64,000 bases of DNA from Flavobacterium sp. (GCF_027484705.1 NZ_JAIXSL010000015.1:98527-162526), one strand, 5' to 3'. Shown: positions 42,760 through 51,474, counted from the stretch's first letter. Translations and numbers: made by a program. Notes: generated by a model not told the origin, from the sequence alone.

Positions 42760-44955
42760 ATGAATTCAAACGAAATTGACATACACAAAGAACTAAAAAA
42801 GTATTTTGGTTTCAACCAGTTTAAAGGTCTACAAGAACAAGTCATCAAAAGTATATTGGCAAAACAGAACACCTTCGTCATCATGCCGACCGGAGGCGGG
42901 AAATCGCTTTGCTACCAATTGCCTTCTTTGGTTCAGGAAGGAACGGCGATTGTCGTTTCCCCATTGATCGCATTAATGAAAAATCAGGTCGATGCCATCC
43001 GAAGCGTATCTTCAGAAAACGGTGTCGCACACGTATTAAATTCCTCACTCACCAAAACCGAAATCAATCAGGTCAAAAAAGACATCACCAGCGGCATCAC
43101 TAAATTGCTTTATGTGGCTCCGGAATCGTTGACCAAAGAAGAGTATGTGGCTTTTCTTCGCACCGTTCCGATTTCATTCGTAGCGATTGATGAAGCGCAT
43201 TGCATCTCAGAATGGGGCCATGATTTCCGCCCGGAATACAGAAACTTAAGACACATCATCAAACAATTGGGCGATGTTCCTGTAATCGGATTAACCGCTA
43301 CGGCAACGCCTAAAGTGCAGGAAGATATTCTCAAAAACCTCGACATGTCGAATGCGACGACTTTCAAAGCGTCATTTAACAGGCCGAATCTTTTTTATGA
43401 AGTACGCACCAAAACTAAAAATATTGAAGGTGATATCATCCGATTCATTAAGCAACACAAAGGCAAATCCGGGATTATTTATTGCCTGAGCCGCAAAAAA
43501 GTGGAAGCCATTGCGGAAGTGCTTCAAGTGAATGGCATCAGTGCCGTTCCTTATCACGCAGGCTTGGATGCGAAAACACGCGCCAAACATCAGGACATGT
43601 TTTTGATGGAAGACGTAGATGTTGTGGTCGCCACGATTGCGTTCGGAATGGGCATCGACAAACCCGATGTGCGTTTTGTGATCCATCATGATATTCCCAA
43701 ATCTTTAGAAAGTTATTATCAGGAAACCGGTCGCGCGGGTCGTGACGGTGGTGAAGGTTATTGTCTGGCTTATTATTCCTACAAGGATGTGGAAAAGTTA
43801 GAGAAATTCATGTCCGGAAAACCAGTCGCGGAACAGGAAATCGGTTTTGCTTTGTTGCAGGAAGTCGTGGCTTATGCCGAAACTTCGATGTCGCGGCGTA
43901 AATTCCTGTTGCATTATTTCGGAGAAGAATTCGACAGCGAAAATGGCGATGGAGCCGATATGGATGATAATGTGCGCAATCCGAAAACCAAAATCGAAGC
44001 GAAAGACCAAGTCGTCAAATTACTCAAAGTCGTTCGCGATACCAAGCATTTATACAAATCCAAAGAAATTATTTACACGTTGATTGGCCGTGTGAATGCC
44101 GTAATTAACGCGCACAAAACCGATGCGCAACACTTCTTCGGTTCGGGAAAAGATTTCGAAGAACGTCACTGGATGGCTTTAATCCGCCAAGTATTGGTCG
44201 ATGGTTTGCTTTCCAAAGACATCGAAACTTACGGTGTGCTTAAAGTGACCGAAAAAGGAATGGATTATATCGACAATCCAACTTCGTTCATGATGTCGGA
44301 AGACCACGAATATACTGAAGCTGAGGACGAAGCGATAATATCAGCGGGTAAATCTACCGGAACTGCTGACGAAGCGCTGATGGCGATGTTGCGTGATTTG
44401 AGGAAAAAAGTCGCCAAAAAATTAGGTGTGCCGCCGTTTGTCGTTTTTCAGGATCCGTCTTTAGATGATATGGCTTTGAAATATCCGATCAGCATTGATG
44501 AGCTTACGAATATTCACGGAGTAGGCGAAGGTAAGGCCAAGAAATACGGTAAGGAATTCGTCGAACTCATCAGCCGGTATGTGGAAGACAACGACATCAT
44601 TCGTCCGGATGATTTGGTCGTAAAATCGACGGGTGCCAATTCTGCCAACAAATTATACATCATTCAGAATATCGACCGCAAACTTGCTTTGACTGACATC
44701 GCTTCCGCCAAAGGGCTCAACATGGATGCGCTCATCAAGGAAATGGAACAAATCGTTTATTCCGGCACCAAACTCAACATCAAATACTGGATTGATGAAA
44801 TGCTCGATGACGAACAGCAGGAAGAAATTCAGGACTATTTTATGGAATCGGAAACCGACAAAATAGAAGATGCGCTCAAAGAATTTGACGGCGATTACGA
44901 TATTGATGAATTGCGTCTGATGCGCATTAGGTTTATCAGCGAAGTTGCCAATTAA
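42760..44955 (+). CDS. recQ: ATP-dependent DNA helicase RecQ
   Basis: This 731-aa protein has a superfamily 2 helicase core with Walker A PTGGGKSLCYQLP (about residues 44-56), VSPLIALMKNQV, DEAHCISEWGHDFRPEY (about 143-159), GLTATATPKVQEDI, YCLSRKKVEAIAEVL and motif VI YYQETGRAGRDG. The zinc-binding Cys cluster of classical RecQ is not obvious; an RQC-like region is followed by an HRDC domain (about 535-620) and a C-terminal extension rich in acidic residues. It acts in recombination and repair. The gene ends just before a strong bidirectional terminator. Confidence 0.93.
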   Translation: MNSNEIDIHKELKKYFGFNQFKGLQEQVIKSILAKQNTFVIMPTGGGKSLCYQLPSLVQEGTAIVVSPLIALMKNQVDAIRSVSSENGVAHVLNSSLTKTEINQVKKDITSGITKLLYVAPESLTKEEYVAFLRTVPISFVAIDEAHCISEWGHDFRPEYRNLRHIIKQLGDVPVIGLTATATPKVQEDILKNLDMSNATTFKASFNRPNLFYEVRTKTKNIEGDIIRFIKQHKGKSGIIYCLSRKKVEAIAEVLQVNGISAVPYHAGLDAKTRAKHQDMFLMEDVDVVVATIAFGMGIDKPDVRFVIHHDIPKSLESYYQETGRAGRDGGEGYCLAYYSYKDVEKLEKFMSGKPVAEQEIGFALLQEVVAYAETSMSRRKFLLHYFGEEFDSENGDGADMDDNVRNPKTKIEAKDQVVKLLKVVRDTKHLYKSKEIIYTLIGRVNAVINAHKTDAQHFFGSGKDFEERHWMALIRQVLVDGLLSKDIETYGVLKVTEKGMDYIDNPTSFMMSEDHEYTEAEDEAIISAGKSTGTADEALMAMLRDLRKKVAKKLGVPPFVVFQDPSLDDMALKYPISIDELTNIHGVGEGKAKKYGKEFVELISRYVEDNDIIRPDDLVVKSTGANSANKLYIIQNIDRKLALTDIASAKGLNMDALIKEMEQIVYSGTKLNIKYWIDEMLDDEQQEEIQDYFMESETDKIEDALKEFDGDYDIDELRLMRIRFISEVAN

Positions 44956-44970
44956 AATAAAAAACAGTTT

Positions 44971-45016
44971 AAATCCCAAATTCCAATAAGCTAAAATTGG
45001 AGTTTGGGATTTTTTA
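44971..45016. terminator. Bidirectional intrinsic terminator after recQ
   Basis: An inverted repeat forms a 17-bp stem with a single G-U pair (AAATCCCAAATTCCAAT with its partner at 44996-45012) around an 8-base loop, followed by T residues. Preceding A residues let it serve the convergent small gene on the minus strand as well. Confidence 0.9.
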
Positions 45017-45023
45017 TTGGTGC

Positions 45024-45263
45024 TTATTCACCATAAATTTCTCCACGGTGCGGTTTCAAAGTATCGCGAACGGTGATCATGTTTGCTTCTTCTACAACCA
45101 TAAAAGCCGTGGCGTGCATGTCATTGATGATGTCAAACCCCGTAATGTTTAACGGCAATTTTTCCGACGCAATATATTCTTTGAGATGTATTTCGTGATG
45201 CTCCGCTGTCTTGGAAGCAACCGATCCGCGGAAATCCCAAATAAGCTTGATTTTTTTAGACAT
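45024..45263 (-). CDS. Conserved small hypothetical protein
   Basis: This 79-aa soluble protein has a mixed alpha/beta look, with KIKLIWDFRGSVASKTAEHHEIHL at the start and a conserved-looking HATAFMVVEEANM in the middle. No catalytic motif, signal peptide or membrane segment is seen. It resembles short lineage-restricted proteins of Flavobacteriaceae, but no function is known to me. It has its own promoter-like box at 45272 and shares a bidirectional terminator with recQ, which supports it being a real gene. Confidence 0.75.
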   Translation of the reverse strand: MSKKIKLIWDFRGSVASKTAEHHEIHLKEYIASEKLPLNITGFDIINDMHATAFMVVEEANMITVRDTLKPHRGEIYGE

Positions 45264-45271
45264 TTTTTTAG

Positions 45272-45279
45272 CAAAGATA
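45272..45279 (-). promoter_or_regulatory. -7 box for small hypothetical gene
   Basis: On the minus strand this reads TATCTTTG, matching TAnnTTTG, nine bases before the ATG at 45263. It lies back to back with the promoter of the T9SS protein gene on the other strand. No -33 element was identified. Confidence 0.5.
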
Positions 45280-45281
45280 CA

Positions 45282-45310
45282 TTGTCGGGTGATTTGTTTT
45301 GCTACATTTG
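45282..45310 (+). promoter_or_regulatory. Bacteroidetes promoter for T9SS-sorted protein gene
   Basis: A -33-like TTG (45282-45284) and a -7 box TACATTTG (45303-45310) are spaced 18 bases apart. The ATG at 45326 follows 15 bases after the box. The long TTG-initiated reading from 45299 is excluded because it would start within this promoter. Confidence 0.65.
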
Positions 45311-45325
45311 AAAAAAACTAATCTT

Positions 45326-46882
45326 ATGAGCAATAATTACTTAACGTTTCGGTCTGCGCTAAAAGGTGCTTTTTTATTACTTTTTTTAGGCTTCTGTTCA
45401 AACAATATTCAGGCACAATCAAATTATTCGGTAGTTCCGATTCCTTTTCAAGTATATACAGCAACGGCTCCTGTTCAAGGGACTAATGATGATTCTTATG
45501 CAGAACCGATTTTATTGGGTTTTGATTTTGACTTCTATGGCACAACATACAATCAGGTTAGTGTAAGTACCAACGGATATATAAGCTTTACGCCGCAAAA
45601 CACTGGTGAAGGCAGCTCGCCTTACTTTTTTAATCAAACCATTCCAGATGCGAATTTTCCGGTAAAAAACGTTTTTTTAGGCGCTTATCACGATATGGAT
45701 AATCGCAACGGTGAAGGAACAATTACCTATGCCATAATAGGCAATGCGCCCTACAGAAAACTAGTGGTGATTTTTGACAATCAATCGCATTACAACTGTA
45801 ATAATATCAAAAGCACTTTTCAAATGGTTTTGTATGAGACGTTAAACATCATGGATACACAAATTATTGACAAACAAGACTGTTCAATCTGGAATTCGGG
45901 AAATGCCGTAATAGGGATTATCGACCAGACAGGACTATTGGCGGTTGCGCCTCCAAACAGAAACACTGCAGCGTGGACGGCTTTCCATGAAGGATGGCGT
46001 TTTCAAAGACCCATTTCAACAAGTTCTTATTTGTTTGCCAAATGTGATGATGATGCTGACGGTTTCGTAAGTTTCAATCTGCAAGTCGTACAAAATGATT
46101 TGTCGGCAGCCAATCCGGCCGGAATTTCTTTCTACAGCAACGAATCTGATGCGGTTTTGCAAACCAATGCTTTTACAAATCTCAATTATACCAACAGCAC
46201 GATTGACACCGAAAAGATTTATACCAACGTCAATGGAGAAATCAAAACAGTTGTTCTAAGAGTGGTCGCTTGTGGCAATGACTATGATTTAGATTCAGTT
46301 GCCACCGCTGACGAAGACTTAAATGCCGACACCAATTTAGCGAACGACGACACAGATTCAGACGGAATTCCAAATTTTATCGACAATGATGACGACGGCG
46401 ATATGATCCTGACTTCGGTAGAATATGTATTTAACAGAAGCGCGAATAGTGCTTTGGCTTACTTAGATACTGACAATGATGGCATCCTTAATTATCTTGA
46501 CAATGATGATGACGGCGACAACGTATTGACCATTAACGAAGACTACAACCAAAATAATAATCCGGCTGACGATGATACCAACACCAATTCCATTCCGGAT
46601 TATTTAGAAAGCGCGGTGGCTTTGGGTGTCAACAATTTTGATATCAAAAGAACTGTGACGATTTACCCAAATCCGGCGAGTGCTGTTTTGAATATTGACA
46701 ACCAATCGAACGAGATAATTTCGAATATTGCCGTGTACAATATCAATGGTGTTAAGGTCAAAGAAATCAAATCTGCAGAAGCCATGCAGTCCATTCCGGT
46801 TTCGGATTTGCAGAGCGGTATTTATTTTGTAAAAATCGAATTGAACGAGCAAGTAATCAATTATAAGTTCATCAAGAATTAA
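45326..46882 (+). CDS. Secreted T9SS type A sorted protein with Asp-rich Ca-binding-type repeats
   Basis: This 518-aa exported protein has a signal peptide (ALKGAFLLLFLGFCSNNIQAQ), a beta-rich N-terminal domain with a nidogen-like pattern (FDFYGTTYNQVSVSTNGYISF) and a central cysteine-containing region. Residues about 335-430 hold Asp-rich thrombospondin-3-like units (DTDSDGIPNFIDNDDDGD, DTDNDGILNYLDNDDDGD, DDDTNTNSIPDYLES) that probably bind calcium. The final about 80 residues form the type IX sorting domain (VTIYPNPASAVLNIDNQ ... SDLQSGIYFVKIE ... KFIKN). It should be secreted by T9SS and attached to the cell surface or released. The ligand is unknown. Confidence 0.88.
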   Translation: MSNNYLTFRSALKGAFLLLFLGFCSNNIQAQSNYSVVPIPFQVYTATAPVQGTNDDSYAEPILLGFDFDFYGTTYNQVSVSTNGYISFTPQNTGEGSSPYFFNQTIPDANFPVKNVFLGAYHDMDNRNGEGTITYAIIGNAPYRKLVVIFDNQSHYNCNNIKSTFQMVLYETLNIMDTQIIDKQDCSIWNSGNAVIGIIDQTGLLAVAPPNRNTAAWTAFHEGWRFQRPISTSSYLFAKCDDDADGFVSFNLQVVQNDLSAANPAGISFYSNESDAVLQTNAFTNLNYTNSTIDTEKIYTNVNGEIKTVVLRVVACGNDYDLDSVATADEDLNADTNLANDDTDSDGIPNFIDNDDDGDMILTSVEYVFNRSANSALAYLDTDNDGILNYLDNDDDGDNVLTINEDYNQNNNPADDDTNTNSIPDYLESAVALGVNNFDIKRTVTIYPNPASAVLNIDNQSNEIISNIAVYNINGVKVKEIKSAEAMQSIPVSDLQSGIYFVKIELNEQVINYKFIKN

Positions 46883-46904
46883 AATACACTTCTGAAATAT
46901 TTTT

Positions 46905-46939
46905 AAAAGGTTTGGTAGCAATACGGAACCTTTTTTTTA
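46905..46939 (+). terminator. Intrinsic terminator after T9SS-sorted protein gene
   Basis: AAAAGGTT (46905-46912) pairs with AACCTTTT (46927-46934) and is followed by further T residues. It begins 22 bases after the stop of the preceding gene. Confidence 0.75.
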
Positions 46940-46949
46940 TGTCAGAATG

Positions 46950-46983
46950 TTGTGTGAAATATTTATAAAATCAATTATTTTTG
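46950..46983 (+). promoter_or_regulatory. Bacteroidetes promoter for thioredoxin-fold protein gene
   Basis: A -33-like TTG (46950-46952) and a -7 box TATTTTTG (46976-46983) are 23 bases apart, at the long end of the accepted spacing. The gene starts at 47006, 22 bases after the box, and just after the terminator of the upstream gene. Confidence 0.55.
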
Positions 46984-47005
46984 TGGCAGTAAAATTAAAA
47001 TCATC

Positions 47006-48535
47006 ATGAGAAATTGGCTTGAACGAAAATTAGCAATGGTTCTGGTTTTTTGCTTTTTTTCATTATTCGCTACCGCACAAAACGGTTACAAGATTACCGT
47101 TAACATGAAAAATTGTAAGGATTCCATTGCGTTTCTTACTTTTTATCAGATGGATAAAACCTACATCAAAGACACTTGCAGGAATATCAGCAACGGGAAA
47201 ATTGTGTTCACCGGAAAAGACAAACTCGACAAAGGCGTCTATTCGTTAGTCAACCAAAAAAAGGAAATCGTCTTTGATTTTATCATCGATGATAACATGC
47301 AAAATCTCAAATTGAATGGAGATTCCGCAAGCCTCAAAAGAGAAGCCAACGCTGAAAACTCCGATCAGGAAAATGATTTTTTCAAGTATATTCAATACCT
47401 GACGCAGCAAAATGAGCAATTCGCTACGGCCAAACAGGAGCTCAAAGGTTTGTCTAAAAAAGATTCCATATCAAAAGTGATGACGCTTTACAAAACGTTG
47501 GAGCAAAGCATCAACGACTACGAAATAAAGGTTTCGGAAAAAAATAAAGGCAATTATTTAGGAGATTTCATCAGCCTCAAAATGGATAAAAACCTCAAAG
47601 AGATTCCGAAGGCTTCCAACGGACGTCCTGACAGTTTGAAAGTTTATAAATATTATAAGGCGCATTTTTGGGATGGCGTGAGTTTCAAAGATCCGGTCAT
47701 CACGCGCAATCCATTTTTCTCGAACAAACTCAAGAAATACTTCGAGACGGCGGTTTACAAGCACCCGGATTCCGTGATTGTTGAAATCGACAGAATCATG
47801 CTCAAGCCCGATCCGGGAAACTTGCTCTACAAGTTGTTGCTGGCGCATTTCACATCGACTTACGAAACCTATAATGTCATGGGATTCGACAAAGTGTTCG
47901 TGCACATGGCCGATGCTTATTTCAAGACCGGAAAAGCCGTCGGGACTTACGAAGATGATGTCATCGATAGAATCATCAAACGCAGCGACAAACTCAAGCC
48001 ATTGTTGCTAGGAACCGTCGCGCCCGAATTGTCGATGATTAAAGCTTCCGACCGCGAAAAGATTGCCAAATTGGGTTTTGAAAACGCCAAAAGCAGCGCA
48101 GAAGTCACGCAACTTTATTACAATAATGAAGCTGAAATCAACAATATGTTTTATAAACTGAGTAGTGTTAAGGCAGACTTTCTGATTCTCGTATTCTGGG
48201 ATGTCGATTGCGGGCATTGTCAAAAGGAAATCCCAAAGCTTTTGGAAGAATACCACAAATTGCAAAAAGAAAACAAAGACGTCAAAGTGTTTAGCGTCTA
48301 CACGCAGCAAGAAGGTGACAAATATTTGAAATACATCGATGAGCACAAACTCGACTGGATCAATGTTTATGATGGTGTGTTTTTCAATAACGTGACCGAG
48401 AAATACGATATCTATTCGACGCCCGTGATTTATGTGCTCGATAAAAATAAAATCATCAAAGCGAAACGCATCGGAGTCGAACAGATCAAAGACATCATCA
48501 GGGATATTGAAGCCGAATACAACAAGGTCAAATAA
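47006..48535 (+). CDS. Exported thioredoxin-fold protein (DUF4369/DUF5106-like + TlpA-like)
   Basis: This 509-aa protein has a signal peptide (MVLVFCFFSLFATAQ). The N-terminal beta-rich region is of the DUF4369 type, the long central helical region is probably DUF5106-like, and a C-terminal thioredoxin domain carries the redox motif in FWDVDCGHCQKEIPKLLEEY (about residues 397-416; CGHC). It would act in the periplasm as a disulfide or redox protein. Such long fusions are typical of Bacteroidetes. The exact substrate is unknown. It has its own promoter-like site. Confidence 0.85.
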   Translation: MRNWLERKLAMVLVFCFFSLFATAQNGYKITVNMKNCKDSIAFLTFYQMDKTYIKDTCRNISNGKIVFTGKDKLDKGVYSLVNQKKEIVFDFIIDDNMQNLKLNGDSASLKREANAENSDQENDFFKYIQYLTQQNEQFATAKQELKGLSKKDSISKVMTLYKTLEQSINDYEIKVSEKNKGNYLGDFISLKMDKNLKEIPKASNGRPDSLKVYKYYKAHFWDGVSFKDPVITRNPFFSNKLKKYFETAVYKHPDSVIVEIDRIMLKPDPGNLLYKLLLAHFTSTYETYNVMGFDKVFVHMADAYFKTGKAVGTYEDDVIDRIIKRSDKLKPLLLGTVAPELSMIKASDREKIAKLGFENAKSSAEVTQLYYNNEAEINNMFYKLSSVKADFLILVFWDVDCGHCQKEIPKLLEEYHKLQKENKDVKVFSVYTQQEGDKYLKYIDEHKLDWINVYDGVFFNNVTEKYDIYSTPVIYVLDKNKIIKAKRIGVEQIKDIIRDIEAEYNKVK

Positions 48536-48576
48536 TTCCCTCGCATTTTAATCACCGCATCCTGACCATTTATTTT

Positions 48577-48584
48577 TAAGTTTG
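48577..48584 (+). promoter_or_regulatory. -7 box before FAD oxidoreductase gene
   Basis: TAAGTTTG matches TAnnTTTG and lies 14 bases before the ATG at 48599. No -33 TTG was found at the expected distance. Confidence 0.4.
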
Positions 48585-48598
48585 TCAAAAATTCCGCC

Positions 48599-50164
48599 AT
48601 GCCACAAGAATTGCTTTTACAGGTTCCGCCCGAAGTGGCCGTTGATGCCCTTTTGCTCAAGGAGCACGTAAGCAAGTTAATACGCAGCAACCCTAAAGAA
48701 ATACAGCATATTTCGATTGTAAAGCGTTCAATTGATGCACGCCAAAAAGCCATCAAGATCAATCTGAAAGTGTTGATTTTCATGAATGGCGAAACCTTCA
48801 CGCCTCAAAAAATTGAACTTCCAGAATATAAAAATGTAACGAATGCTCAGGAAGTAATCGTGATTGGAGCCGGTCCTGCCGGACTTTTTGCGGCTTTGCA
48901 ACTCATTGAAATTGGGCTCAAACCCATTGTTATCGAACGTGGAAAAGAGGTGCGTGGCAGACGCCGTGACCTTAAAGCAATTAATCTCGATCACATTGTC
49001 AATGAAGATTCGAATTATTGTTTTGGCGAAGGTGGTGCGGGAACGTATTCCGACGGCAAACTTTATACGCGTTCCAAAAAGCGCGGCGATGTCACCAGAA
49101 TATTGGAATTGCTCGTGGCTTTCGGAGCTTCGGAAGCTATTTTAATTGAAGCGCATCCGCACATCGGAACCAATAAACTGCCACAAATCATTCAGGACAT
49201 CCGTGAAAAGATTATAGAATGTGGCGGGCAGGTTCTGTTTGAAACCCGCGTCACCGATATCATCTTAAAAAACAATGCAGTTCAAGGCATCGTGACCCAA
49301 AACGGAACTACGATAACCGCCAGTAAAATCATTTTAGCGACCGGACATTCGGCACGCGATATTTTTGAACTGCTCGATAGAAAACAAATTTATATTGAAG
49401 CCAAACCATTTGCACTCGGCGTTCGCGCAGAACATCCGCAAGCGTTGATTGACAAGATCCAATACAGTTGCGATTACCGCGGTGACTATTTGCCTCCGGC
49501 GCCTTATTCGATTGTGAAGCAAGTCGGCGGTCGTGGCATGTATTCGTTTTGTATGTGTCCCGGCGGCGTGATTGCGCCTTGTGCGACGAGTCCGGGAGAA
49601 GTGGTGACCAATGGTTGGTCGCCGTCAAAACGCGATCAGGCTACGGCGAATTCGGGCATTGTGATTGAACTCAAACTCGAAGATTTCAAACCTTATCAAA
49701 AATTCGGCGCTTTGGCAGGCATGGAATTCCAGAAAAGTATTGAACAAAAAGCGTGGCATTTGGCAGGCGAGACGCAAAAAGTTCCGGCGCAACGCATGGT
49801 CGATTTTACGCAAAACAAAGTCTCGGCCGATATTCCTAAAACTTCCTATGTTCCCGGAACGACTTCGGTTGAAATGGGGCAGGTTTTTCCTCGATTCTTA
49901 TCGCAAATTTTGCGCGAAGGTTTTTCTGAATTCGGCAAAACGATGAAAGGGTATCTGACCAACGACGCAATTTTGCATGCGCCCGAAAGCAGGACTTCTT
50001 CGCCGGTGCGGATTCCGCGTGATGCTGAAACTTTGGAGCATGTTCAGATTAAAGGCTTGTATCCTTGCGGAGAAGGCGCGGGTTATGCCGGAGGAATTGT
50101 TTCTGCAGCGATTGATGGGGAGAAATGCGCTTTGAAGATTGGGGAAATTCTGCTTAAAAAGTAA
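48599..50164 (+). CDS. FAD-dependent oxidoreductase (COG2509-like dehydrogenase)
   Basis: This 521-aa flavoprotein has an N-terminal region of about 80 residues, then the FAD-binding VIVIGAGPAGLFAALQL (about residues 84-100) and the glycine-rich CFGEGGAGTYSDGKLYTR. Later come ILATGHSARDIFELL and the C-terminal FAD contact LYPCGEGAGYAGGIVSAAIDG. These match the uncharacterised dehydrogenase group COG2509, whose electron acceptors are unknown. No membrane segment or signal peptide is seen. It faces a convergent msrA gene across a structured intergenic element. Confidence 0.85.
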   Translation: MPQELLLQVPPEVAVDALLLKEHVSKLIRSNPKEIQHISIVKRSIDARQKAIKINLKVLIFMNGETFTPQKIELPEYKNVTNAQEVIVIGAGPAGLFAALQLIEIGLKPIVIERGKEVRGRRRDLKAINLDHIVNEDSNYCFGEGGAGTYSDGKLYTRSKKRGDVTRILELLVAFGASEAILIEAHPHIGTNKLPQIIQDIREKIIECGGQVLFETRVTDIILKNNAVQGIVTQNGTTITASKIILATGHSARDIFELLDRKQIYIEAKPFALGVRAEHPQALIDKIQYSCDYRGDYLPPAPYSIVKQVGGRGMYSFCMCPGGVIAPCATSPGEVVTNGWSPSKRDQATANSGIVIELKLEDFKPYQKFGALAGMEFQKSIEQKAWHLAGETQKVPAQRMVDFTQNKVSADIPKTSYVPGTTSVEMGQVFPRFLSQILREGFSEFGKTMKGYLTNDAILHAPESRTSSPVRIPRDAETLEHVQIKGLYPCGEGAGYAGGIVSAAIDGEKCALKIGEILLKK

Positions 50165-50184
50165 GCCTTATGCTGACCCTAGAT

Positions 50185-50267
50185 TGCGTGAGGGATTGGC
50201 GCGGTATCCTTTTGTTCCGGGGTTCGGGACAAAAGATTTAGCAAAAGCCCGACCCTTGTGGTCACGC
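50185..50267. repeat. Structured intergenic element, possible REP/MITE-like dispersed repeat
   Basis: Between two convergent genes is an 83-base sequence with an outer inverted pair (GCGTGA at 50185-50190, TCACGC at 50262-50267) and an inner 10-bp stem (CTTTTGTTCC 50209-50218 with GGGACAAAAG 50226-50235, one G-U pair). It is clearly more GC-rich than other gaps here. It resembles intergenic sequences I recall as being repeated in Flavobacterium genomes, but copy number was not checked. Confidence 0.5.
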
Positions 50268-50271
50268 CCAA

Positions 50272-50304
50272 AAAGAAAGCCGAAAATCACTTCCCGGCTT
50301 CTTT
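50272..50304. terminator. Convergent terminator between FAD oxidoreductase and msrA genes
   Basis: AAGCCG (50277-50282) pairs with CGGCTT (50295-50300), extended by A-rich and T-rich flanks on either side. It sits just past the msrA stop on the minus strand and is the best candidate terminator for msrA. Confidence 0.55.
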
Positions 50305-50308
50305 AAAA

Positions 50309-50929
50309 TTATTTCTTTTTCAATCGGTCTTTGAAAACCTTTTCGAACTTTTCCAGTTTGGGCTGAATCACCATTTGGCAGTAAGGTTGATCTTTGTTCT
50401 GCTGGTAATAATTCTGGTGGTAATCTTCAGCTTTGTAAAATTTCGTGAACGGTTCCAAAGTCGTCACAATCGGATGATTGTAAACCTTCGCTTTTTTGAG
50501 CGCGGCGATGATGTTTTGTGCGGCTTCTTTTTGCGCTTCGTCTTTGTAAAAAATCACAGAACGGTATTGCGTTCCGACGTCTGCACCCTGACGATTCAAG
50601 GTTGTCGGGTCGTGAACCGTAAAAAATACACGGAAGATTTCGTCGAGGTTCGTAACGGTTTTGTCATAAGTGATTTGCACGACTTCGGCATGACCCGTGT
50701 TTCCGGAACAGACTTCGCGATATGTTGGGTTTTCGTTTTTACCACCGGCAAATCCGGAGACTACCGATTGCACGCCGTTGAGTTGTTCATATACGGCTTC
50801 GACGCACCAGTAGCAGCCGCCGCCAAGGGTTATGGTTTCAAGATTCGACATTTTGTTGGGTGTTTTAGGTTTGTTTTGTGCGATACCGCTTTGTGCGATA
50901 AGGGCGAAAATGAGCAATATTTTTTTCAT
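50309..50929 (-). CDS. msrA: Exported peptide-methionine (S)-S-oxide reductase
   Basis: This 206-aa enzyme repairs oxidised methionine (S form). A short signal peptide (MKKILLIFALIAQSGIAQN) precedes the catalytic motif GGGCYWCVEAVYEQL (about residues 35-49, active Cys). The later GHAEVVQITYD and the final DQPYCQMVIQPKLEKFEK are typical. The signal suggests that it works in the periplasm. It starts two bases after the stop of msrB and is co-transcribed with it, so both methionine sulfoxide stereoisomers would be handled outside the cytoplasm. Confidence 0.93.
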   Translation of the reverse strand: MKKILLIFALIAQSGIAQNKPKTPNKMSNLETITLGGGCYWCVEAVYEQLNGVQSVVSGFAGGKNENPTYREVCSGNTGHAEVVQITYDKTVTNLDEIFRVFFTVHDPTTLNRQGADVGTQYRSVIFYKDEAQKEAAQNIIAALKKAKVYNHPIVTTLEPFTKFYKAEDYHQNYYQQNKDQPYCQMVIQPKLEKFEKVFKDRLKKK

Positions 50930-50931
50930 GG

Positions 50932-51474
50932 TTATTTCGTGTCAGGTTCAAAATCGAGCGCGATGGAATTCATGCAATAGCGTTTTCCGGTTGGCGCGGG
51001 GCCGGCATCGAATAAGTGACCTAAATGTCCGCCGCATCTTCCGCAAAGTGCTTCTATACGGAGCATTCCGAACGAATTGTCATCTTTATACACGACACTG
51101 TTTTTGTTTTCCTGTTCGAAGAAACTTGGCCAGCCGCAGCTGCTCGAAAATTTAGCGTCGGAACGGAATAGTTTGTTGCCACAAGCGGCGCAATAGTAAG
51201 TTCCTTTTTCGTCGGAATTCCAGTATTTTCCCGTGAAGGCGCGCTCTGTGTCGGCGTGTCTGGAGACTTGGTACAGATCTTCAGTCAGGACTTTTTTCCA
51301 TTCTGCATCGGTCACGTGAAGTTTTTCTTGGCTGGTTCTGGAGTAATACGGATTTTTCATAGCGGTTTCTTTTTTGGGGATGGTTTTTTGGTCGGTTTTA
51401 TTTTGCGCACAGGCTGTTAAAATGAAGCAAAGCGTAAACATGTATAGCGACAGCAATCGAATGTTGTTTTTCAT
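50932..51474 (-). CDS. msrB: Peptide-methionine (R)-S-oxide reductase, predicted lipoprotein
   Basis: This 180-aa enzyme reduces the R form of methionine sulfoxide. The N-terminus is a lipoprotein signal (LCFILTACAQN, lipobox LTAC, about residues 14-24). The MsrB domain has both zinc CxxC pairs (YCAACGNKLF and CGRCGGHLGHLFD), the SCGWPSF region and the catalytic RYCMNSIALDF at the end. The ATG at 51474 is preferred over an upstream TTG at 51480. It forms an envelope repair pair with msrA directly downstream. Confidence 0.93.
   Translation of the reverse strand: MKNNIRLLSLYMFTLCFILTACAQNKTDQKTIPKKETAMKNPYYSRTSQEKLHVTDAEWKKVLTEDLYQVSRHADTERAFTGKYWNSDEKGTYYCAACGNKLFRSDAKFSSSCGWPSFFEQENKNSVVYKDDNSFGMLRIEALCGRCGGHLGHLFDAGPAPTGKRYCMNSIALDFEPDTK

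Noticed and set aside
50258..50980. 240-codon open frame on the plus strand
   Set aside because: It lies antisense to msrA and the end of msrB, which have complete catalytic motifs; the predicted protein has no recognisable features.
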